64,000 nucleotides of DNA from Periplaneta americana (Eukaryota; Arthropoda; Insecta; Blattodea; Blattidae): positions 64,776,392-64,840,391 of the forward strand of contig NC_091119.1 in the NCBI RefSeq assembly GCF_040183065.1. The letters run 5' to 3'. This document shows, piece by piece, positions 57,301 to 64,000 of the stretch (positions are counted from its first letter, which is position 1; the number at the start of each line of letters is the position of its first letter). The notes under the pieces are model-generated. The model was not told the DNA's origin and ran no database searches. It saw nothing but the letters and a program-made list of their open reading frames with translations. The translations under genes and the position numbers were made by a program.

Positions 57301-60300
57301 ACAAGGTAAGCAGATTTTTTTCAGCCTATCCAGTATTTACACCTTAGCTTCGCCACTGATGCACATTATGCTTCAAAATATGTAAAGTCATTTTCAGTGG
57401 TCAAACAGTTATTATCACCACTCAATGCTCTTATCAAATACAAGTACTCTTCAAAATTTCGAATTAAGCAGCCTAACCAACAGAATAACACATCATGCTT
57501 TTACCTGTGCTTGGCTTTAATCTTCTCTCGGAAACGTTGTTTATCATATTTGTCTTCTTCTCTCAGTACTCGTTTTGCCTCTTCTATATTGATTCCAGAT
57601 TTTATTTCAGATTCATATTCTCTTGCCAGATCAGAAATTTTCTCTTTAGTATGATCCAGTACAGCCTGAAGTAAAAGACACAATTTATACAGTTCATATG
57701 TTTATTCTATTCAGGCCTACCCAGTCTAGTACATTAGTAGTAGTCGCACAGTCTAGTATATATAGTCACGAAGCTTGAGTTTATGAGGGTTCTAGAAACA
57801 ATAGACTGTGCAGGTACTATTTCACATTGTCTGTAATGAGATGATAGTAGCGAGCCTAGTGGTTAGCAACTATCTATGGATGCATATTCCCTATGTATTG
57901 AGCTTCGTGACTGTATATACTGTACTAGAATGTGGTAGTAATGGTGGTGATGGTGGTGGTGGTGACAGTAGCAGCGGCAGCAGCAGTGGCAGCAGTAGTA
58001 GTAACAACATAACACGAACTAAATAAGGAAGTATGAAATAACCTACCTCTCCCTCATCATTAAAGACTGTCTTCTTGTTGGCTACAATTTTTTTCTTGAG
58101 AATCTTCTTAGCAGCAGCTACTTTTGTGATAACTTTTTTGTTCTTGGTGTTCTGAGAAATTTCCACTTCTGGTGACGAGATTTCACCTTCTAATTCATGG
58201 TCTCTGCGTTTTACTTTTAGAATGTCCAGTTCACTATCACTGTCATCTGAAAGAAACAACAGAGAAGAGCTTAAGTAAGTGACGTTTATAGAGCTGTTGG
58301 TTGGTTGACTGGTTTTCATATCTAAGTGCTTGAGAAAAATATGCCAGTGACTCTTCTCAACCAGCCTCAATAGTAAATCTTCCACATCATTAGACAGAAA
58401 CCCTCTTGAAAGTTCGTACATGGAAAATATGAAGAAAAAGTGACTTATAAAAATATAACTGTCAATACAAACGCTTTGTAGAACACAAAAAATTGGTTTG
58501 AAAAATAGACTGAGATGTTACACTAGTACTGGGTACTGAGTCTGCTTGTTTCCAGGAAGACATACTTTATGTTACAGTATTTGTAAATTACAACTTAACT
58601 AGACCAGTGTTATGAAATATTTGTTGCACTCTCACTGAACACTTGTAAGGAATTTTCCACCTTATGTGTGTACAGTAGAGCCCTGATTATCCATCACCCT
58701 ATTAACCGATTGGTGGATTATCCGACTGTCTTTCTCTCGCTATGTTTTTTTTTTTTTTTTGCTGCAGAAAAATACTATACAATATGTTAACATGCATTTT
58801 TTTCTACGGAAGGTTATTACCAGCCTTTACCATTACACAGTATGTAGTAGGAATGCTACCATTACCGGCAGTACAAACATTTTTGGGAGGAGGTTTTTTC
58901 ACAACTTGTAAAATAGTCACTATCAGTTTTGAAAGAAATGGCCCCAAGAACTTTCACACAACTGAAAACCTATGCATCATTTAGTCATTATGTGCAAAAT
59001 GCCCAAAGAAAACGTGTTGAGCCATTTGGGAAAGGCTCATAGCACATGAACACAAGATCGGCATTAGAAATATGCGCAATTTAATAGAATAAAACAAAAT
59101 AGTAGGCTACGTATTATTGTATTTCACTGTTTTCATTAGTTATAACCAGCATAACATTGTATAGTGTGTAGTATAAAGACACCAATCGTTGCAGTAGGCT
59201 ATGGTAGGAATTTCAAATTATGAAACCAAATATTATATGCTTAATTTGTGAAAATATTTTATGGTACGGATATTCGATTTTTTTGATTAACTGTTCAGTC
59301 CACCCCCTTCATTACCACGGATAATAGAGGTTCTACTGTACAGATCTATCTGATGCTGAACAGTGAAAATCACACACAGCCATGTCAAGCATGTTTATTA
59401 CAAGAATCTGACAGCCACATGGTTAAGGCGGTTCTCTGCTGAGCTGGAGTTTGCTCGGGTGCAGGTTTGAGCCCTGCTTGGGCTGATTATTTGGTTGTCC
59501 CCCCCCCCCCCCGAGGTTTTTTCCAATCATAAGGTGAATGTCAAGTGATCTATGGCGAATTCTCAGCCTCATCTCGCTATCACCAATCCCATCGACACTA
59601 AATAACCTAGTAGCTTATACAGCATCGTTAAATAACAAAGTTAAAAAAAAGTCTGACAAAGCTTTTCAAATTCAATTTTCAAGCTACTTTACTTGTGCCT
59701 CATGATTCATATTGGTAGTGTCCTCCGCCCTCCCCACTCATATATATCGTCTCAAAGAAGATTTAGACCTGATGATTTTTAGTTCCTTTGTTAGTTTATT
59801 TGGTGTACATTTTTCAATGTGTGTACTTCATACAAGTGCGTTTGGGGCATATGATAGAATAGCAGTTTAGGAACTACGTACAAAACTGAAGGTCGCAGGT
59901 TCGATTTTCGATGGAATCACTGAATTCTTCCAATTAGCCTAATCTTTCTGACCACTCTATGGCCCAGAAGTAGACTTAGCATATACCAGATGAGTACGAA
60001 GGTACTTTCTTGGGTGTGTAAGTCTGAATATACACATGTACGAGTAGAAGTGTCTTTATTCATGCAGAAAATAATTTTTTTTACGTGAAATAAATTTTAA
60101 GTATACACTGGACCAATAGCTTTATTTCTTCACCTGCTGCAAGTCCCGCTCAGGATATATTTTTTTTATTCCAAACCCTTGGCTAGAAATAATCTACCTA
60201 CTTTGGATTAAGATGCAAGAACATAATAAATAGGTTACCGAAGATAACAATAGCAACTGCCATTAAATTATTGCAATTCAATTCACAATTAATATAAACA

Positions 60301-63300
60301 GATACATACCATGTCCAAATGAAAAAGACTGTTGTTTTACATTCGTCTCTAAATTCTGAGGAGAATAGGATTCTTCATCAGAGCTTTCTTCACTACTGGA
60401 GTTCTTGGATTCCATTAATAAAGACAATGAATCTGAAGTCTTTTTTATGTTTATAGAATCAGATTTTTGTTGTCCTTGATGTTTTTGGAGTCTCTGCAGA
60501 AATCTAATTCTGGGTGGTACTGCCAGTCCTAAAGATCTAGAATATTAACATTAATAAATCAATTGCACATTGCAATTTATGTACCTAGTGACAAATATAT
60601 ATGATACAGGAAACAAAATTAAAGACCATGTTATGTCTCTTTACACTAGGACCGCAAGTTTGTGGCAAATTATTAAAAATTTGTCTCAAAATATTTTTAA
60701 TTCTGGATCCGTATATGCACGAACACAAATAATCAGGGCGAATTACTGCAAATTGACAGACATAACACAGCCCACTCAATAATTGCTAACAGATTAAGGG
60801 AACATGGTGAATACGAAGTATATGAGGAAGTTCAATGTCTTTCTACGGAAGGACCTACACGGTGTGCTGACATCATAATAATTATAACATTTATTTAACT
60901 AGCCTAGCTAGCTAGTGAGTACAAATTAAATTTATAAAACAAAAATGTTTCTAGCCACTACCGTAAGAGCCAGGCTCGTGTATGGTGTGGTCTTGGCCAA
61001 CCGAAATAAAAAAACTGGTCTCATTCTTGACCCAACAGTAAGGTTTGAAATTAATGAAGATCAACCAAAGCAAGTACATGAAGAGAAGCACACTATTTAC
61101 CTTCTATGCTGTGATGATCTCACTCATAATTATAATATTCAAGATTGGAATGTCACTGGACTTATGTTTGGTGCACGAGGAACAATTCCCAAATTTTCAT
61201 TGCAGATCCTCAGAAAATTAAAGGTTCTTGAAAAGACTCTTCAGACAATTGCATCAACCATTTTAAAATCTTCATTGAACATCATCAATAACCATCTCTA
61301 TTCATCTTTATAATATTCAGTGTATTTAATTTATTTTCAATAAATTTTTATCGTTTTGATAGCTACCACATCTTGTCGCAGAATATATGTTGTTGTTGTT
61401 GTTTTCTAATGCCAGGCATTTGACAATAAAGTCATTTGACCTCTTGCACTCCCAATATTTTTCAAAGATATTATCATGACTAGCCACTGAAGCACAGATT
61501 TTGAGGTGTTCCGAATCCATTTCTTGGTTTGAGTTGCACAATAGGCAGTTAGGGGACTGATATATTCCAATTCTATGCAGGTGTTTGGCCAAACAATCAT
61601 GGCCTGTTGCCAATCTAAATGCAGCTACAGACGATTTTCGTGGTAAATCGGGAATTAACTGTGGATTTTGATGCAGAGAGTTCCATTTTTTCCCTTGGGA
61701 TTGAGTTATCAAATTTTGTTTGTTGAAGTCTAAGTATGTAGATTTAATAAATCTCTTCACAGAGTAATACGTAGATTTAGTAACAGGTCTGTAAGTAGCA
61801 GTGCTGCCCTTTTTTGCTAAAGCATCCGCATTCTCGTTTCCCAGGATTCCACAATGGGATGGTATCCATTGGAACACAACTCTTTTATTGAGTGATAATA
61901 ATTGAGAGAGCATTTTAGTTATTTCTGCTGTTTGAGATGAAGGTGTGTGTTTAGAGACGATTGATAGAATAGCTGCTTTGGAGTCCGACAATATAACTAC
62001 ATTCCTAAATTTATTGATGTGGCATAGAAGATTCCTGAGACATTCACTTATTGCAATGATTTCACCATCAAAACTTGTTGTTCTCGCAGAATATATAGAT
62101 ATATATTTAAAATTTCATTATGTATTTTTCTAACATTAATTTACATTTTCTTTTTTGTTCATTTGAATTGACTGTGATGCCGATATTTGAAATCCAAGAT
62201 TTGGACAGCTATCATTTCGATATACCTCATTGGTCAACAATTTTCAAGTTTCTTCCATACTTATAATCTAGAAGTTTTTATTATCTTCAACTTAGCTTTA
62301 TAATTAGTTATATATTCTCCTCTTCCCAATACAAATAAGTTATAAATTGATAAGTCCGACAGGTGTCCTGGGTGGAACTTATGAATCCATCACTGAAAGG
62401 TGGGTCATCCTGCCTCAGCCTTGATAGAGCCAGGACCCATTTAGTGGACGAGTAGCATGATAAGTATCAGGGGTTCGGAGCCTCAAGCCTTTCCTATATC
62501 AGTATCAGAAACCCCAAGACTTCATCTCAGTCAATTTTTACTATTGGAGATGACAGATGAAATGAGGGGGCAGTGAAGTGTGTTGGTGGAATGATAGAGG
62601 AAACAGAAGTACCCCAAGGAAAACTCTCTTCAATGTTTATTTTGTCATCACAAATTTCATCATAATCTGGCTCGGAATTGAACCCACTAAGCAAGTAGTG
62701 AATGAGGCAGAACCAGTATACAAAGGCCTTTTTCATAGTGGATGATGATGACGATGAAAAAAAAAACTTCTCTAAAATAAGATATAGCGTAACAAAGTGT
62801 AAGCATATACTATTAAAATTAACCTAAAATATATGTCACGATTTTTAAATTAAAAAATTCTCTTTTAGCCACTGTCTATCCATATCTTTCTTGGATGACC
62901 AACATTTATTCTTTCTTTGGTGATGTTACGTGATATTTTTACAATTTTATCTTAAGCCATCCTGATTATATGAATATTCTAATTTAAAAATTCACTGTAA
63001 GTGATTTTGTATTACTACATATTGATTTTTCACTTCATTTTATTTCATCAGTAATTATTTTCACTTTTGTCATTTCCACTAGATTAATCTTGCACAGGAT
63101 AGAGACCGATGGCGGGCTTATGTGAGGGCGACAATGAACCTGCGGGTTCCTTAAAAGCCATTTGTAAATAAGTATTGTCTTTTCCATTGTTTAATTTATA
63201 TGCATTTTACTGGTTTTGGGCCTCATTCCTGTTGCATACCAATATGTTGAAACTGATCACACAAGGGCTTTAATATATATTTTAGTTCTTGTAACAATTC

Positions 63301-63707
63301 TAAATACTTGTTTCAAAGAGCACTTAATATTCTTAATGCTGTATTTCTTTATCAGAATCCTACAGTGACATAATTTTTTTTCAGTTTTTTCAGCAAGATA
63401 TAGATACGTAAAAGATTTTTTTTTAAGAAGCAAACAAAGCAATAAATGATAAATGTCAGTCTAACTACTATCTTTTTAGGAAAAGGCCAGCACAATGTTG
63501 TTAAATCCTTTCAAAGCATTTTGTTCTCACCTGGAATATGCATTTGTATCCAATGACTGTACATTGAACACTTCCTTGTTCTTCATAAGGAATACGGATT
63601 TAACATAAGAAACGAATGCACGCTGAGCTGATTCTTTCAGATTATGATCTCTTGCTAAAAGGGCCTCCATTTTTCTCAGAGGTGACTGCAGCTTATTTGG
63701 ATTTATT
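49157..63707 (-). CDS. DDX10: ATP-dependent RNA helicase DDX10 (Dbp4 family), C-terminal exons
   Basis: Six exons on the minus strand (63707-63531, 60536-60310, 58246-58047, 57665-57505, 54262-53999, 49277-49157) join in frame with canonical GT-AG sites and matching phases. They give about 382 residues ending at a TGA. Family hallmarks appear in order: INPNKL...LKESAQRAFVSYVKSV, LGLAVPPRIRFLQ, LKVKRRDHEL, NKKTVFNDEGE, REEDKYDKQRF...IKAKHR, LPDLSWLPDPDEIYPS and EPLDTGLSLAEDEELALHLL. In yeast and human this helicase acts in the nucleolus in 18S rRNA maturation and snoRNA release; the DEAD-box core (motifs Q to VI) lies to the right of the window. The absence of any frame break in a region otherwise full of decayed elements indicates a functional host gene. 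The last intron (4.7 kb) is crowded with SINEs. A small exon between 58047 and 57665 cannot be excluded. Confidence 0.93.
50380..50815 (+). pseudogene. RTE-like LINE C-terminus and 3' end, split by a hAT MITE
   Basis: The plus strand reads LPTEGCTGRNGERE-like coding (about 50455-50535) and, after the MITE, GSYAETKRKAENRKD, then GTGAGAGACCTGCCCTTGGG and an (ATGA)n tail. It is the most complete copy of this 3' end in the window. It lies in the last DDX10 intron. Confidence 0.85.
50537..50688. mobile_element. 152-bp hAT-type MITE
   Basis: Perfect 8-bp duplications TGATAGAC lie at 50529-50536 and 50689-50696, at a point where the host LINE sequence is otherwise continuous. The termini are CAGTAGTGTCAGA and its near-complement TCTGACAATGCTG, with hAT-like CA...TG ends. 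The interior is GC-richer than its surroundings and non-coding. Confidence 0.92.
50820..52182. other. No recognisable gene or element
   Basis: AT-rich intronic sequence of DDX10. I see no coding similarity, tRNA-like boxes or terminal repeats. Confidence 0.6.
52197..53248 (+). mobile_element. Compound tandem SINE array with one target duplication
   Basis: ATTCCACCATTATT (52183) and ATTCCACCATTACT (53249) bound the whole block. Inside, left to right: an inverted SINE-D head (52197-52253), a forward SINE-D head (52271-52292), a family B SINE body (52293-52480), then SINE-D units starting at 52481, 52807 and 53135 (periods 326 and 328 bp, the last partial). Each unit ends in a tRNA-like head (CCGGCATGGCTCAGTTGGTA, GAGAGGTCCTGGGTTC). 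The tandem junctions lack 13 bases (GATTCCCGGTGGC) that the inverted copy retains, so the B box is cut at every joint. Confidence 0.85.
52232..52292. repeat. 22-bp perfect inverted repeat formed by two opposed SINE heads
   Basis: ACCGGGAATCGAATCCAGGA at 52232 is the complement of the end of 52271-52292, with a 17-nt spacer. It is produced by back-to-back copies of the B-box region, probably by template switching. Confidence 0.9.
53268..53294. repeat. (AAT)n microsatellite
   Basis: Nine AAT units next to the right flank of the SINE array. Confidence 0.95.
53999..54262 (-). CDS. DDX10: DDX10 acidic exon
   Basis: It encodes EEKLKLKNTKNVRKKKEESE, the conserved LPDLSWLPDPDEIYPS segment and a polyglutamate run ending KQEQ. 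The acceptor is ATTTTTAG and the donor AGAG/GTGAGA. Confidence 0.93.
54317..54366. repeat. (AAT)n microsatellite
   Basis: About 16 AAT units directly joined to the repeat at 54367, whose minus-strand 3' tail they probably form. Confidence 0.95.
54367..54575 (-). mobile_element. Dispersed insect repeat with (ATT)n tail
   Basis: A GC-richer block (GCCCATGAAGGGCCTAGACC, GGTGGCTGGCCTCACACCC, ATGGAGGTATCGTGTGGTTA) ending at the AAT microsatellite. I recognise it as a widely dispersed insect repeat but cannot name its class. It could be a SINE or the 3' end of a LINE. Confidence 0.5.
54725..54906 (-). mobile_element. TIR MITE, CACAGTCTAG family, copy 2
   Basis: Reverse-oriented relative to 28273 and 57747. 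The termini are CACAGTCTATATATACAATC and GACTGTATGTAGTAGACTGT. Intronic in DDX10. Confidence 0.85.
55191..56389 (-). mobile_element. Deleted 1.2-kb hAT element in a DDX10 intron
   Basis: Near-identical 8-bp duplications ATCATAAC (55183-55190) and ATCATAAT (56390-56397) flank termini TAGGGACCGGATTTTTAGGT and, reversed, TAGGGACCGGATCTG. TTTAGGT motifs repeat near both ends. It keeps only the 3' part of a transposase gene. The terminal GGATTTTTAGG is shared with the hAT element at 31135, suggesting related subfamilies. Confidence 0.85.
55625..56173 (-). pseudogene. hAT transposase C-terminal remnant
   Basis: The minus frame from 56173 carries SIPKAKSVLSSNNSMAPLLS and ends in a stop at about 55860. 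After a frame change, coding resumes as KFASKTSCAVKRTILSFNCI and NRKNFSVENLEKYLAIYFNQ, the hAT dimerisation domain, with a stop at 55625. Catalytic regions are deleted. Confidence 0.75.
56700..56936 (-). mobile_element. tRNA-derived SINE, family C, full-length
   Basis: The minus strand begins CCACAGGCGTGGCTCAGTTG with B box GGGTTCGATCCCTGC, then GGTTGGGTTTTTTCCGAGG, and ends in TAGTTGATACAGCGTCGTTA. GT-rich repeats flank both ends. I associate this family with cockroach genomes. Intronic in DDX10. Confidence 0.88.
57505..57665 (-). CDS. DDX10: DDX10 exon
   Basis: It encodes AVLDHTKEKISDLAREYESE, INIEEAKRVLREEDKYDKQR and KIKAKH. The acceptor is TTACTTCAG and the donor CACAG/GTAAAA. Its REEDKYDKQRFREKIKAKHR block is one of the best-conserved parts of the DDX10 tail. 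Confidence 0.94.
57747..57934 (+). mobile_element. TIR MITE, CACAGTCTAG family, copy 3
   Basis: CACAGTCTAGTATATATAGT to GACTGTATATACTGTACTAG, closely matching 28273-28453. It lies in the 380-bp DDX10 intron between 57666 and 58046. Confidence 0.87.
57936..58010 (+). repeat. Degenerate trinucleotide tract (GGT, AGC, AGT)
   Basis: A mixed run of GGT, GAT, AGC and AGT triplets. It sits directly behind the MITE in the DDX10 intron. Its serine- and glycine-rich open frames are artefacts. Confidence 0.9.
58047..58246 (-). CDS. DDX10: DDX10 exon
   Basis: It starts in the acidic DDSDSELDILKVKRRDHEL segment and ends AAKKILKKKIVANKKTVFND plus EGE. The acceptor is TTTCTTTCAG and the donor GAGAG/GTAGGT. 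Phases match both neighbours. Confidence 0.94.
58742..59400. other. Intronic sequence, nothing recognised
   Basis: A poly-T run at 58745-58760, followed by AT-rich sequence without coding similarity. The short ORF at 58742-58984 starts inside the poly-T and is not credible. Confidence 0.6.
59414..59651 (+). mobile_element. tRNA-derived SINE, family C, second copy
   Basis: The 7-bp TCTGACA repeats at 59407 and 59652 flank a head shortened in the D-arm region (GCCACATGGTTAAGGCGG) with B box GGTTTGAGCCCTGC. The body is the same as 56700-56936 reversed, with a poly-C tract and TAAATAACCTAGTAGCTTAT near the end. Confidence 0.85.
60310..60536 (-). CDS. DDX10: DDX10 exon
   Basis: It encodes SLGLAVPPRIRFLQRLQKHQ, then a serine-rich linker (SSSEESSDEESYSPQNLE) and ends FSFGH. 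The acceptor is ATTCTAG and the donor CATG/GTATGT. Confidence 0.94.
60773..61313 (+). pseudogene. R2-like non-LTR retrotransposon C-terminal end
   Basis: SIIANRLREHGEYEVYEEVQ, then CLSTEGPTRCADII. After a disrupted stretch (about 60867-60990) comes TGLILDPTVRFEINEDQPKQ and WNVTGLMFGARGTIPKFSLQ. YEVYEEV also occurs in the R2-like copy at 42891, but the rest of that tail is missing there. RT is absent. Confidence 0.72.
61389..62083 (-). pseudogene. LINE 3' end with RNase H domain, bounded by a target duplication
   Basis: 13-bp perfect duplications TCGCAGAATATAT (61376-61388 and 62084-62096) mark a 695-bp 5'-truncated insertion ending in (AAC)n. The minus frame begins inside RNase H: TTSFDGEIIAI (catalytic Glu), ILSDSKAAI (Asp), FQWIPSHCGILGNENADALA (His and last Asp). 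It then continues to the finger CLLCNSNQEMDSEHLKIC. The frame is open throughout, so this is a fairly young copy of an R1/Jockey-type element with RNase H. Confidence 0.92.
62390..62660. other. GC-richer repeat-like block, unassigned
   Basis: GGTGTCCTGGGTGGAACTTA, AGCCAGGACCCATTTAGTGG and GGGGTTCGGAGCCTCAAGCC stand out in base composition. It looks like a dispersed insect repeat, but I cannot assign a class and it has no paralogue in the window. Confidence 0.3.
63090..63180 (+). pseudogene. Short LINE C-terminal remnant
   Basis: DRDRWRAYVRATMNLRVP followed by a stop is a common last segment of RTE-like LINE ORFs. Both sides are truncated. Confidence 0.55.
63531..63707 (-). CDS. DDX10: DDX10 exon (first in window)
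   Basis: It encodes INPNKLQSPLRKMEALLARD, LKESAQRAFVSYVKSVFLMK and NVQSLDTNAYS, the segment just after the helicase core. The acceptor is TTTCAACAG and the donor CCAG/GTGAGA. Upstream exons are outside the window. Confidence 0.94.
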
Positions 63708-64000
63708 CTGTTGAAATCAAGACAAAATTAAGTTAAGAAAACAAACAAACAAACAAAGACAGCAAATGAAACTGTTCAAACTTTATATACAAGTCGTTCT
63801 TGGTGGTCTAATTGTCTCCTGTATGCTTTTCTCTGGAGCCAAGCATTGCCGATTCATACAATTGTATATAGACCTACTGTAAATTGAATGGTAATATGTA
63901 TAGCTCAACTGATGAATTGTTTATGATTATAAATTGAATTAATCTACTTGATATTAATTGCACAAATTTGTATAGCTTAATGAAAGTATGCTACTTTGTA

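Noticed and set aside
59880-59930. tRNA-like B box (GGTCGCAGGTTCGATTTTC)
   Set aside because: No convincing A box or element boundaries; a chance or very old SINE remnant.
1-64000. CRISPR array, operons or prokaryotic mobile elements
   Set aside because: Repeats are SINEs, MITEs, microsatellites or satellites; genes have introns and eukaryotic retroelement features.

Overview
The window looks like AT-rich insect genomic DNA. The repeat families (several tRNA-derived SINEs and RTE-, R2-, Jockey- and CR1-like LINE fragments) resemble ones I associate with cockroaches and termites (Blattodea); that assignment is from memory and was not tested by a search. There is no bacterial, plasmid or CRISPR content. 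Nearly everything is transposable-element debris, much of it nested.

The one convincing host gene is on the minus strand at the right: six consecutive 3' exons of the DEAD-box RNA helicase DDX10 (Dbp4 family), from 63707 down to the stop codon at 49157. All intron phases match, and together they encode about 382 C-terminal residues; the helicase core lies beyond the right edge. Its introns hold MITEs, a deleted hAT element, SINEs, an R2-like and an RNase H LINE fragment, and a compound tandem SINE array.

Left to right: 1-960 RTE-like RT remnant and partial MITE; 1039-1800 foldback TIR element; 2408-2790 LINE tail; 3.6-5.7 kb three SINEs; 6042-11035 Jockey-like LINE split by a 2.8-kb TIR element (6430-9261, TSD ACAGCTGT) that carries tRNA-like segments and a minisatellite; 11.0-13.1 kb a hAT scrap and two LINE fragments; 13.5-16.1 kb a decayed intron-containing DDE transposase gene; 16.4-18.4 kb a SINE and a CR1-like LINE with a MITE inside it; 19.1-23.1 kb two oppositely oriented halves of a ZMYM/DUF4371-type hAT transposase plus microsatellites; 23.1-24.3 kb an env-like remnant of an insect LTR retroelement; 24.3-28.5 kb a tRNA-like element with direct-repeat ends, a long hairpin, an inverted repeat holding a hammerhead-like ribozyme motif, and a MITE; 28.6-40.2 kb one Tx1/L1-like LINE interrupted by a hAT transposon, which is itself interrupted by a P-like THAP element, and by two LINE 3' ends nested in each other; 40.8-42.7 kb an uncharacterised multi-frameshift gene flanked by a 31-nt inverted repeat; 42.9-45.5 kb R2- and Jockey-like fragments and a second hammerhead-bearing palindrome; 45.5-48.3 kb nothing recognisable; 48.3-63.7 kb DDX10 and its intron contents.

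The strongest structural inferences come from target-site duplications and terminal inverted repeats read directly from the sequence. They fix the order of insertion: LINE first, then hAT, then the P-like element.
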